Assembly: GCA_045600865.1 (NCBI GenBank)
Contig: JAZRYS010000275.1
Span: forward strand, 1-47,801
Length of the DNA: 47,801 nucleotides
Direction of reading: 5' to 3'
From: Aphodosoma sp045600865
GTDB lineage: Bacteria > Bacteroidota > Bacteroidia > Bacteroidales > Paludibacteraceae
Below are positions 17,777 to 26,300 of this stretch, piece by piece. Each line of letters begins with the position of its first letter. The first letter of the stretch is position 1. Both the position numbers and the translations under genes were made by a program. The notes beneath the pieces are model-generated. The model did not search any database and was not told the DNA's origin. It saw only the letters and a program-made list of their open reading frames with translations.

Positions 17777-19171
17777 TTAGTATCCCAGTATCTTCAGCAT
17801 CGACTTGTACGATTGTTCTTTGGCAAAGAGTTTGGTGGTGTAGTCGCCATTCTCTTCCTTGTCTATAACCACGAGCTTTGGCCCTGGTATCAGGCAATGC
17901 TGTATTCCGCCATAGCCACCGAGCGATTCCTGGTATGCACCCATGTGGAAGAACCCGACGTATTGTTCCTCGCCTGGATTCATCTTTGGCATGAATATGG
18001 CATTTGAATGGGCTTCGGCATTGTAGAAATCTTCCGAATCGCAGGTCAATCCGCCAAGGTTAACACGTTCATATTCAGAGTTCCAGTTATTTATGGCCAA
18101 AAAGACGTAACGCTGGTTTATTCCCCATGTGTCTGGCAGGGTGGTCATGAACGATGAATCAATCATGTTCCATTTCTCACGGTCGTTCTGTTGCTTCTGG
18201 TTGACGATGGAGTAGAGCATAGCTCCTGATTCGCCTACTGTATATGAACCGAATTCGGTGAATATCCTTGGCACTGGCACATTGTTGTTGTCACAGATGC
18301 GCTTGATTTGGGTCACGATCTCCTCAATCATGTATTCATAGTCAAACTCGAAGTCAAGGTGTGCCTGTATGGGCATTCCTCCACCGATGTTCAGGCTGTC
18401 GAGGTCAGGACATATCTTCCTCAATTCGCAATACATGTTTACGGCTTTGCCCAGTTCGTTCCAGTAGTATGCTGTATCCCTTATTCCTGTGTTGACGAAG
18501 AAATGGAGCATTTTCAGTTTTACGTGCTTGTTTTTCTTTATCTTCTCGTTATAATATGGTATGATGTCGTTGTAGCGGATGCCGAGTCGTGAGGTGTAGA
18601 ACTCGAACTTTGGTTCCTCCTCGGATGCTATCCTGATGCCGACTTTCAGGTCTGGCACGACTTCTGTGTCGAACAAGTCCAGCTCGAATTTGTTGTCAAG
18701 TATCGGAATTACATTCTTGAAACCCTTGGCAATTAAGTTTTGTATGTTCTCTATATATTGTGGACGTTTGAATCCGTTACATAGTATGTATGTCTCTGGA
18801 TTCAACTGACCTGTTTCGTACAGTGCTTCCAGTATGTTGATGTCGAAAGCAGACGAAGTTTCGATGTTTACATTGCTTTTCAATACCTCGCTCATGACAA
18901 ATTCGAACTGCGACGACTTGGTGCAGTAGCAATAATTGTAGTCTGCGTCGTAGTCTGCCTTTGCAAAGGCGACGTTGAACATGCGTCTGACTTTACGTAT
19001 GTTTTCGGCAATCTTTGGCAGATAGCATATACGCAAAGGAGTGCCATATTGTTTGATGATATCCATCAATGGGATGTTAAACCATTCAAGTTCACCATCT
19101 TCGTTTACATTGAATTCCCCGTTTGGAAATTCGAACGCCTGTTGAATGAGGTCGATGTAATTCGTTTTCAT
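17777..19171 (-). CDS. Short SpeA-like arginine decarboxylase (alanine-racemase-fold PLP enzyme)
   Basis: A 464-residue group IV PLP decarboxylase. The Schiff-base lysine is K85 ('YCYCTKSSQFEFV'), the phosphate-binding glycine loop is 'LNIGGGMPIQ', and the catalytic cysteine is C377 ('LTCDSEDFY'). The C-terminal 'MGAYQESLGGY' matches the 'GAYQE' signature of biosynthetic arginine decarboxylase better than lysA or ornithine enzymes. Bacterial SpeA is usually about 630 residues, so this is a short form that lacks the extra SpeA segments. Arginine decarboxylase activity (agmatine, then spermidine) is likely, but diaminopimelate or a related carboxylate is not excluded. It is monocistronic, with its own promoter and a hairpin leader. 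Confidence 0.75.
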   Translation of the reverse strand: MKTNYIDLIQQAFEFPNGEFNVNEDGELEWFNIPLMDIIKQYGTPLRICYLPKIAENIRKVRRMFNVAFAKADYDADYNYCYCTKSSQFEFVMSEVLKSNVNIETSSAFDINILEALYETGQLNPETYILCNGFKRPQYIENIQNLIAKGFKNVIPILDNKFELDLFDTEVVPDLKVGIRIASEEEPKFEFYTSRLGIRYNDIIPYYNEKIKKNKHVKLKMLHFFVNTGIRDTAYYWNELGKAVNMYCELRKICPDLDSLNIGGGMPIQAHLDFEFDYEYMIEEIVTQIKRICDNNNVPVPRIFTEFGSYTVGESGAMLYSIVNQKQQNDREKWNMIDSSFMTTLPDTWGINQRYVFLAINNWNSEYERVNLGGLTCDSEDFYNAEAHSNAIFMPKMNPGEEQYVGFFHMGAYQESLGGYGGIQHCLIPGPKLVVIDKEENGDYTTKLFAKEQSYKSMLKILGY

Positions 19172-19225
19172 AATCCGAGTGAGTTACATTGGTAAAAAAA
19201 ATGCAATCCGAGTGAATCGGATTGC
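19172..19225 (-). promoter_or_regulatory. Leader hairpin and 11-bp direct repeat before the arginine decarboxylase
   Basis: A perfect inverted repeat (GCAATCCGA 19203-19211 / TCGGATTGC 19217-19225, 5-nt loop) begins immediately downstream of the -7 box, at the expected transcript 5' end. AATCCGAGTGA occurs at 19205-19215 and again at 19172-19182, the second copy next to the start codon; the copies are spaced exactly 33 nt. It could be an operator or an mRNA structure controlling start access. Confidence 0.5.
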
Positions 19226-19255
19226 AAAGGTACAAACTTTTCCGCAACTGGCAAA
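19225..19255 (-). promoter_or_regulatory. Promoter for the arginine decarboxylase gene
   Basis: TACCTTTG (19225-19232) and TTTG (19252-19255) on the minus strand with a 19-nt spacer. It is among the best consensus promoters in the window. Confidence 0.75.
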
Positions 19256-19282
19256 ATATTTTGCAGTTATTTTTCTGAATAA

Positions 19283-19313
19283 AAGAAGTCCCATGCGAGA
19301 CATGGGACTTCTT
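19283..19313 (-). terminator. Terminator of the three-lipoprotein operon
   Basis: A perfect 13-bp stem (AAGAAGTCCCATG 19283-19295 / 19301-19313) with a 5-nt loop is followed on the minus strand by a T-rich run. It lies 25 nt after the stop of the last lipoprotein gene. Confidence 0.85.
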
Positions 19314-19338
19314 GGCAATGTTATACTGTGTATCGATA

Positions 19339-20016
19339 TTAAAGAACCTGCTTGAAGGCAAATGTGAGTATGATTTTATACTCATCTTTAGGATTTGTAC
19401 CATCCATCATCTGTACTGGAGTCAGAATCATGCCGGTGAATGCCTCTTTTTCTGTTGGTTCATAATTCTCGATTGTATTGTCGAGCCAGTATGCGGAACC
19501 TCCGCCGAGATAAGCTTCGGTTACATCTTTGCCACTGACAAAGTCGTTGAATTTTCTGCTCAACCATGCGCCTTTGTCCTCGCTGTAGAATCCATAGAAT
19601 CTGCATGGAACATTGTCACTGAACATCTTGTCTTCGGTGTTGATTAGTTTTGCAAGACCCAAGACATAGTTGTAAGTGAAGAGTTTCTCGGATTTTGGAT
19701 CTTCCGAAGGAAGAAGGGTGACGGTAAGGGTTTCAACCACATTGTTGTCGTCACCGTCAGTAAAGCTAATCTCGACTGCGTATTTGCCAAAGTTTTTGCT
19801 GTACTTGGTTTGAGACGTCTGATTCAGTTCCATGCTTTTCATGCTGGCAATCACGTCATTTATTGATTTGCCGCAGAGATTGCGTGTGTTGACATAGTAG
19901 GTGTAAGCAACATTTTCGTCACCGTCGTTGGTTGGTACTACATTTTTGTCGTTCTTCTTGCAACTTGTTGTCAGAACCATGAGCGCAATGCTCATAAAGA
20001 AAAATACTTTTTTCAT
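19339..20016 (-). CDS. Lipoprotein of unknown function
   Basis: A 225-residue protein with a lipoprotein signal peptide (MKKVFFFMSIALMVLTTSC, Cys19) followed by a polar, Asn/Asp-rich linker. The remainder is predicted beta-rich, with aromatic strands ('YTYYVNTRNLCG', 'SAYWLDNTIENYEP') and two non-lipid cysteines. I do not recognise a family. It lies 35 nt after the legumain-fusion gene without an intervening promoter and before a strong terminator, so it is probably the last gene of that operon and may share its surface or periplasmic function. Confidence 0.75.
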   Translation of the reverse strand: MKKVFFFMSIALMVLTTSCKKNDKNVVPTNDGDENVAYTYYVNTRNLCGKSINDVIASMKSMELNQTSQTKYSKNFGKYAVEISFTDGDDNNVVETLTVTLLPSEDPKSEKLFTYNYVLGLAKLINTEDKMFSDNVPCRFYGFYSEDKGAWLSRKFNDFVSGKDVTEAYLGGGSAYWLDNTIENYEPTEKEAFTGMILTPVQMMDGTNPKDEYKIILTFAFKQVL

Positions 20017-20051
20017 ATTGATAAAATTTTAATTGTTAAGTGCATATTACA

Positions 20052-22142
20052 TCAAAGTGCCTCTTCATCGAGGAATGTGGTATAAAGTGAGCCGTAACCA
20101 TGTATTCCATAGACGCTTACATGAGAGCCTACAGTTGACTGGAACAGTCGGTAGTAGAGGTCGCGCATGGACATGTCTGGTGTGTTTGTCATGCAATCCT
20201 GCAGGGTTGCCGTGAAACGGTTGCTCATCCACACGTCCATTTCGTAGTTGTATTCGTCGGCTTTCGAGGTTTCCATTCCGTTGGCTGCGGTAAGGAAGAG
20301 CATACCGTCATGGTGGTCTGCCGCATTGAATACCGAACCGGAATAGCAGGTCTCGATGCAGCCAGTTATCTTGCGGTATTTGTGTTTGGTTTCAAGGTCT
20401 TTCAGTATTTCGTCCATCATGTTGGTTGTCATGCCATAAGAATCGTCAAGCCAGCACAATGCACCAGGGACGCCGTGACCTGACCAGAATATGAATATGT
20501 TGTCGCAACTGTCGGCTTTGATTACATGAGGCAGGGTGATGCTTCTGTTGCCAGCCAGGATATCTCCGATTGCAGATGGCGAGATCTTGCTTGTCTTGTA
20601 GTCTATCTCAAGGTCGTGATAGACGTTTGGTGCTCCTATTCGCGAAATCAGTACACCTGGGGTTGGGTTCTCTGGATTGTATGCCAGATCGTCCTCGATG
20701 ATGAGTATTATATGGTCATCCTTGTAGCCGTTCGATTTCAGTTGCTGGTAGATGTTGAGCACGTCAACCTGATGGCGGTAGTTTTCCCAGCCATTCGAGG
20801 TGGCAACCAGCAGTGCCCATTTCTGGTCAAGCTTTGGATATACGCGTGCGACTGACGAGGTGTCCTCGATATCTTGCATCTGCGAGGCTTTCCAGTTCCA
20901 TTCGGCCAGAGTGGGCTCGGCACGTCGGGAACCCTCTGTCGAGTTGTAATCGAGTATGATATAGTGTTGGTTGTATATCAGATAGTTGTAATATACGGTG
21001 CTGAGCACGTTGGTATATACCTTTTCATCAAAGTTCAGCGAACCGGAAGCACCTGCAACGTCAGGATGACCACCGTTTTCGAGAAGCTCGAGTATCAGTC
21101 TCATATCCTCTGCGCGCCATGTAGCGTTCACTTTCTCGCGTCCCGACACGAGTTGCCTCATTGCGTCACGGAACGACAATTTTGGCTCCAGCCTTCTGAT
21201 GTATTGTGCATAACCTATCAGCATGGCGGCATCGTATATCTGAGCCTCGCCAATTGATACTTCCATTCCGAAGTAAGCCTGATAGGCAAGGTCGAATCCT
21301 GTTTCTGGGTCAGAACCATAGCAAACGCCTTCAATGCCTTCGGCATATTGGCCGAGTTGGGCTATCGAGTTTGTGCCGTATGCCATGTCGCTGCAGAGCA
21401 GTCGCACGTGGCGACCAGATTTCTGATAAGTCTTTATTATCTCCTTGAGGTCAGGGATGGACGAAGGAGCGCAGATAAGGAAGTCTGCATCGCAAGTAAC
21501 CGCAGCCTCCGCCTGAGTAGTGAGGTCACCGTCATATTCATAGACACCTGCACACTCCATGCCCAGTTCCAGCGACTGGAAGGCGAACCAGTTTATGAAC
21601 GTCTGGCCGTATGCGCTGTTCTTGTCGGTTATCAGTGCCACGCTCTTGGCGTTGTATTGCATTGCTTTCGACAGCAGCACCTCGCATTGCGTGATGTCGG
21701 ATTCGGTCATTGCCCACAGGTTGCCCCACGAGGCGTAGGCACGCACGAGTTGCTCGGTTGTAGCAATGGTGAAGAAGGGCTTGTCTGCTTTTGCGAACGT
21801 GTTGGCCATCTCAATGGCTTTTGCCGAATAGAGGCCGCCTATCACAGCCGTGATGTTGTCGTCTTTTGACACGGAATTTATGATTTCCGTCAGGTTCGGA
21901 CTGTCCTCGTCGTAAAAGTCGAACACCAGCTTTATTCCAGAACCGTTTTGCTCGGAGGCTTTCTGCAGGTTGTTGGAACATAGTGCGAGACACTGTTTCC
22001 AGTGCTCTTCCAGACCGTCGGAGAAAGGCAGAATCACTGCTACACGGCATTCTTCCACTCCTTGAATGTCATTCTTTTTCTTGCACCCAAGAGTCATGAT
22101 GCAAAGCCCGACTAACAATATTGCAATTTTCAGTTTGTTCAT
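20052..22142 (-). CDS. Lipoprotein fusion: type-I periplasmic binding protein + C13 legumain-like cysteine peptidase
   Basis: The 696-residue protein begins at ATG 22142 with a lipoprotein signal (MNKLKIAILLVGLCIMTLGC, Cys20); the longer frame from 22184 would put 14 residues before the signal. Residues of about 35-410 resemble a Leu/Ile/Val-type branched-chain ligand-binding protein ('AVILPFSDGLEEHWKQC', 'ITAVIGGLYSAKAIEMA', 'AVTCDADFLICAPSS'). From residue 441 ('KWALLVATSNGWENYRHQ') it follows eukaryotic legumain closely, including 'ENPTPGVLI', the catalytic His556 ('WSGHGVPG') and Cys599 ('IETCYSGSV'), 43 residues apart. Legumains cleave after Asn/Asp. It lies 13 nt after a BMP-type binding lipoprotein gene. 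No permease is nearby, so the ligand-binding half is more likely a sensor or recruiter than a transporter subunit. Confidence 0.85.
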   Translation of the reverse strand: MNKLKIAILLVGLCIMTLGCKKKNDIQGVEECRVAVILPFSDGLEEHWKQCLALCSNNLQKASEQNGSGIKLVFDFYDEDSPNLTEIINSVSKDDNITAVIGGLYSAKAIEMANTFAKADKPFFTIATTEQLVRAYASWGNLWAMTESDITQCEVLLSKAMQYNAKSVALITDKNSAYGQTFINWFAFQSLELGMECAGVYEYDGDLTTQAEAAVTCDADFLICAPSSIPDLKEIIKTYQKSGRHVRLLCSDMAYGTNSIAQLGQYAEGIEGVCYGSDPETGFDLAYQAYFGMEVSIGEAQIYDAAMLIGYAQYIRRLEPKLSFRDAMRQLVSGREKVNATWRAEDMRLILELLENGGHPDVAGASGSLNFDEKVYTNVLSTVYYNYLIYNQHYIILDYNSTEGSRRAEPTLAEWNWKASQMQDIEDTSSVARVYPKLDQKWALLVATSNGWENYRHQVDVLNIYQQLKSNGYKDDHIILIIEDDLAYNPENPTPGVLISRIGAPNVYHDLEIDYKTSKISPSAIGDILAGNRSITLPHVIKADSCDNIFIFWSGHGVPGALCWLDDSYGMTTNMMDEILKDLETKHKYRKITGCIETCYSGSVFNAADHHDGMLFLTAANGMETSKADEYNYEMDVWMSNRFTATLQDCMTNTPDMSMRDLYYRLFQSTVGSHVSVYGIHGYGSLYTTFLDEEAL

Positions 22143-22155
22143 ATCCAAAGATGTT

Positions 22156-23100
22156 TTATTGAGGTTGGACGTCTCGTATGACACGCCATTCTATGTAACC
22201 AGATGAAGCATCGAAAACCTGATGCCGAGGAATCTCTTCTCCTGCCAACCAAGAGTTCGTGTAATCTACCACGGCGCGGTCGATATTCTTAATCAGGCAT
22301 CCGATTATGTTTTTTGCATACTTGCTTTGGTCAACGTCCATTCCTGCTACGTATGGTCCGTCAGGATGTTCACGTAGGTAGCGGTAGATGCCAAGATTCG
22401 AGCCGCCCATTACAGGAAAGATGAAATCGTATATTTCCGACAGCTCAGCCATTGCACGGTATGCAGAATCCGACATGCTGTAGCCTGTAAAGTCATCCGC
22501 AAGGTACTTTACGTCAGGACGTATGCCTGTTACGTCATAATATCCGTCCGAGAAACCGTCACGGAAGAAATCCATCTGACCGTCTATTGGGTTCGACAGC
22601 CATATCAGAGGATTCTTGAATCCCTTGCCGGCCACGTACTTCCCCGCATCGTAACATGCTTTGTACGTCGTGATTATGAACGAATAGTAGTCGATGTCGT
22701 TGGATGCTGTGCCAATCGAGTCAACCTCGAACAGAAGGACGGATACGTTCTTGCCAGAGAGCGACTTGTCGGCTTTTATTTTGTCAATGACGGTTCCGTA
22801 TTCAGACGACCCGAATAATATCAGGGTAGGCGCTCCGTCTTTTGCCTCTTCAATGTTTTTTATGGCTATTTGGTAAGCCTCGTCGATGGTGAAAGGCATG
22901 CAAATCTGCATGTATGTCGATTTGTCAAGGCTGTGATATATCTGCTCGTAGCCCGACACGATGACGTCAAGATACCCTTTGTCACCGATTCCGTTTGCCG
23001 ACGAAATGGCAATTATTCTGCGTGCGTATGGCGAGTTGGAATCTTTCTTGCATGCTGCCAATGCCAACGCCAGAAACAATATCAGTACTGCTTTTTTCAT
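22156..23100 (-). CDS. BMP/PnrA-like substrate-binding lipoprotein
   Basis: A 314-residue lipoprotein (MKKAVLILFLALALAAC, Cys17); the ATG at 23100 is chosen because the signal peptide starts there and the promoter lies just upstream. The mature part has the two-lobed periplasmic-binding fold of the basic membrane protein family (PF02608): 'ISSANGIGDKGYLDVIVSGYEQ' at the N-terminus, 'PLIWLSNPIDGQMDFFRDGFSDGYY' in the middle and 'FIFPVMGGSNLGIYRYL' and 'VAGMDVDQSKYAKN' later. BMP proteins usually bind nucleosides for ABC import. It is the first gene of an operon with the PBP-legumain fusion; no ABC ATPase or permease is encoded in the window. Confidence 0.8.
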   Translation of the reverse strand: MKKAVLILFLALALAACKKDSNSPYARRIIAISSANGIGDKGYLDVIVSGYEQIYHSLDKSTYMQICMPFTIDEAYQIAIKNIEEAKDGAPTLILFGSSEYGTVIDKIKADKSLSGKNVSVLLFEVDSIGTASNDIDYYSFIITTYKACYDAGKYVAGKGFKNPLIWLSNPIDGQMDFFRDGFSDGYYDVTGIRPDVKYLADDFTGYSMSDSAYRAMAELSEIYDFIFPVMGGSNLGIYRYLREHPDGPYVAGMDVDQSKYAKNIIGCLIKNIDRAVVDYTNSWLAGEEIPRHQVFDASSGYIEWRVIRDVQPQ

Positions 23101-23118
23101 GGAAAATGAATTTGGGTG

Positions 23119-23149
23119 CAAAGTTACGATTTTTTTTTTAGATGGCAAA
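23119..23149 (-). promoter_or_regulatory. Promoter for the BMP-legumain lipoprotein operon
   Basis: TAACTTTG (23119-23126) and TTTTG (CAAA at 23146-23149) on the minus strand, 19-nt spacer. It is divergent from the adhesin promoter. Confidence 0.75.
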
Positions 23150-23182
23150 ATTTTTTAGAAGTTTTTTTTTTTTAAAATCGTG

Positions 23183-23215
23183 ATTTGCTCAATAATTGCT
23201 CGACAATTGCTCGAC
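23183..23215. repeat. 11-bp tandem repeats between divergent promoters
   Basis: Three adjacent 11-mers: ATTTGCTCAAT (23183-23193), AATTGCTCGAC (23194-23204) and AATTGCTCGAC (23205-23215). They lie between the minus-strand lipoprotein promoter and the plus-strand adhesin promoter, spaced near one helical turn. Confidence 0.7.
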
Positions 23216-23245
23216 CATTGAAAAAATGAAATTTCGTCATTTTTT

Positions 23246-23277
23246 CTTGCTCATCTCGGAAAAAATTGCTACCTTTG
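23246..23277 (+). promoter_or_regulatory. Promoter for giant adhesin 1 (shared extended block)
   Basis: CTTG (23246-23249), 20 nt, TACCTTTG (23270-23277). The sequence from TCTTGCTCATCTCGG through the -7 box and GCAGCCGA recurs, nearly unchanged, before the genes at 30508 and 33196. Confidence 0.75.
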
Positions 23278-23322
23278 CAGCCGAAAAAACAAAAACATTT
23301 TTATCAACTAATATCAATCGTT

Positions 23323-26300
23323 ATGAGAAAACTTTTCTTTTCTATGATGACTGCTATCTTCCTGATAGCAAATTGCCAACGTGTTGGTGCGCAGCTGTAC
23401 CTGTTGAATGAAAACTTCGACAATATTACGTCAGGAGTTCCTGCAGGTTGGGACGACTCTGATCACGACTGTTATGAATTTTACTGTTGGAAATCTGGTG
23501 CACGAGGTTATGGAGGTACCCGTGGATTGAGTTTCAACGCTGCTTACGCCCCAAAATATACTCACAGTGCTGTCAAGACACCTGTCCTCAATCTCAACCA
23601 AGAGTATGTTCTCCGCTTCAAGTATAAAAATTACAACGCAGGTCAATTGGACGTGTACATCTCCCTCGACGGGGGCGATACTTACTCCATTCTCCTCGAC
23701 CAGGGTTTGTCAACTCCTGACAACGACACCTGGCAGGATGCTGAGTACTCGCTTGCACAGTACATCGGACAGTCTGACGTCTGTATCGTCTTCAAAGGCA
23801 TCTCAAATTACGGTGACTACCACCAGTACCTTGACGATGTTTCAGTGGAAAGCGTTCCTACTTGTTTTGTTCCTGGCAACATTACTGTAGGTGCTGTCTC
23901 TCCAAACAACGACGTTACTTTGTCTTGGTCTGCTGGTCCAAGTGCCGAGACTTCTTGGGTTCTCGCTTACGAACTCAAGGTTGGCAATATTGTAGTTGCT
24001 TTTGACTCTCTTACTGTCACTTCGCCTAACTATACATTCACAAACCTCTCGTTTTCTGCATCATATAATCTCTCGGCTCGCGTTTATGCTGTCTGCTCAC
24101 CTACTGACATGTCTGAGCCTAAGAAATTCAATGGTTCGTTCAGCACTCTCTGTGGTGTAATTACCTCTTTCCCTTACGTTCAGGATTTCGAGGGAAGTAC
24201 TGTTCCTCCTAATTGTTGGTCTCAGCAGGTTGTTGACTCATCCACAATTGGTGGTAAAACAAATGCTTGGCAATCATCCTCGATTTACAAACATAGTGGC
24301 ACGCATTCTGCATACATTCCTGACCAGCAGGCTGGTGCCAAGACTGCCCTCACGACAGGCAAGTTGAACTTCACCGACCCTAACGGCTATCAGGTTTCAT
24401 TCTGGATGTACCGTCAAAACACATATTATCAGTCGAAAGTTGACGAGGCTATCCATATATATGTCTCTTCTTCCGACAGTCTTGACGTGACAACGGCAAT
24501 CGAGCTTGGTGCCGTAAACGCAGACTACCACAATGCTCCAGCTGAGGCTGTTGCGGGTTGGTATCAATATACATTCGATGTTCCTGCATCTGTCACTGGC
24601 TCGCAGTACGTTTCGTTCTGCTACCACAACCAGTATGGTTCGGGCACATACATCGATGATGTAATGATACGTCCCACTCCTATTTGCCGTGACATGGCTA
24701 CTCCTCAGATTGTTGACATCCAGCCAAATCTGGCTATCGTTATGATTAACGACACATCAGCACACACTTGGGACATCTCTTACGGTCCTCAGGGTACAGC
24801 TGCCGGTGCAGGTACAATCATTACAGTGACAGATACAAACGCCTACACTCTCACAGGCCTCACTCCTAACACTGCTTACGATGTGTATATACGTTGCAAC
24901 TGCGGTACAGAGTTTGGTGCATGGACTCTCACTCCTGTATCATTCACAGCCATTTGTTCTCCTGCTACTGCTACTGTCACCGACGCTGGTGCATACAATG
25001 TTACACTTCTGGTGAACACTAACGAGTGGGAACTCTCTTGGGGTCCTCAGGGCACAACTGCCGCTGCCGGCACAATTATTCCTGTATCTGGCACAAATAC
25101 ATACACCGTTACTGGCCTCACGCCTGCCACCAACTATGTCTTCTACGTACGCCACACCTGTGCCGATACTTACAGCGACTGGTCTTCTGCCATCAATGCA
25201 AAGACAACCATCGTTCCTGACTCTATTCCATTCCAGACAGACTTCGAGGATGCTACTGATAATAGCAGGTGGACTATCGTAGATGGTTCTGACTTAACCA
25301 ACCATTTCGTGTTTGGCACTGATGCCAACGCAGTCGCTTCAGGCTCGCAGGCTCTCTATATCGCTAACAACACAAGTGGAGCTTACGGTTATGATACAGG
25401 TAAATCAACCAAGACCTTCGCTTACCGTACAATCTACTTCGGCTCGGGCGTTCACAACGTTACATTCAAGTTCAAATGTACAGGTGGTGAGTCTGCTTGG
25501 GACTTTGCAAGCGTAATGCTCGTTCCTGCTTCCGAGACTCTTGCCGGTGGATCAGGAAAAAGTAATGTATCAAGCACTACTTGGCCAAACTTCGCAGAGG
25601 TGTTCAGCCCTGTTGAGAACCAGAAACACTTCAACCTCATCCCTGGTGAAGTAGATGGTTGGACTACATACAGTCGGGATATCGACATGACAGGCCGTGA
25701 GGGTACTTACAACTTCGCTGTCCTATGGAGTAACGATGGTACTGGAGGTGCATCAAACTATCCAATCTCAATAGATAACCTCTCAATCACTCGGATTTCG
25801 TGCAACACTCCTACCGTTCATTCGTGCAGCACAACTTCTACAAGTACGACAATCACTGTCGGTACTCAGACTGCTTCAGAGTGGGAAATCGCAGTAAGCT
25901 CTACCCCTATCGACATGTACGGCTCTGTGACAGGTGACATCTATCAGCAGGTCTCTTCTGGCCCTGCAGTTCTTACTGGCTTGACAGCAAATACAGTTTA
26001 CTATTATACTGCACGTGCTGTCTGCGGTGCTGGCGATACTTCCAAGTGGGCTGACGTACAGATTGTACGCACCCATTGCAAGATTCCTTACGAAGAAAAC
26101 TTCGAGTTGATGACCGCCAACACTGTTCCCGATGGCTGGGATAACTCTGCCTCAACATCTACAACGGTGACTTTATTCCCTGACTTCATCTGGGGCGTTT
26201 ATGCCCAGGGTGGCAACCAGATGATACGTATGGACAACTATCATGTACAGTCTGGTCTGGCCACAATCAATACGCCTGTAATCGAGTTCGACGCAATAGG

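Noticed and set aside
22143..22184. Longer start for the legumain fusion at 22184
   Set aside because: It would place 14 polar residues before an otherwise perfect lipoprotein signal peptide and overlap the upstream gene by 29 bp.
23161..23175. Poly-T run before adhesin 1 as a phase-variation tract
   Set aside because: It lies outside the promoter spacer and any coding frame, and T runs are common in these AT-rich spacers.
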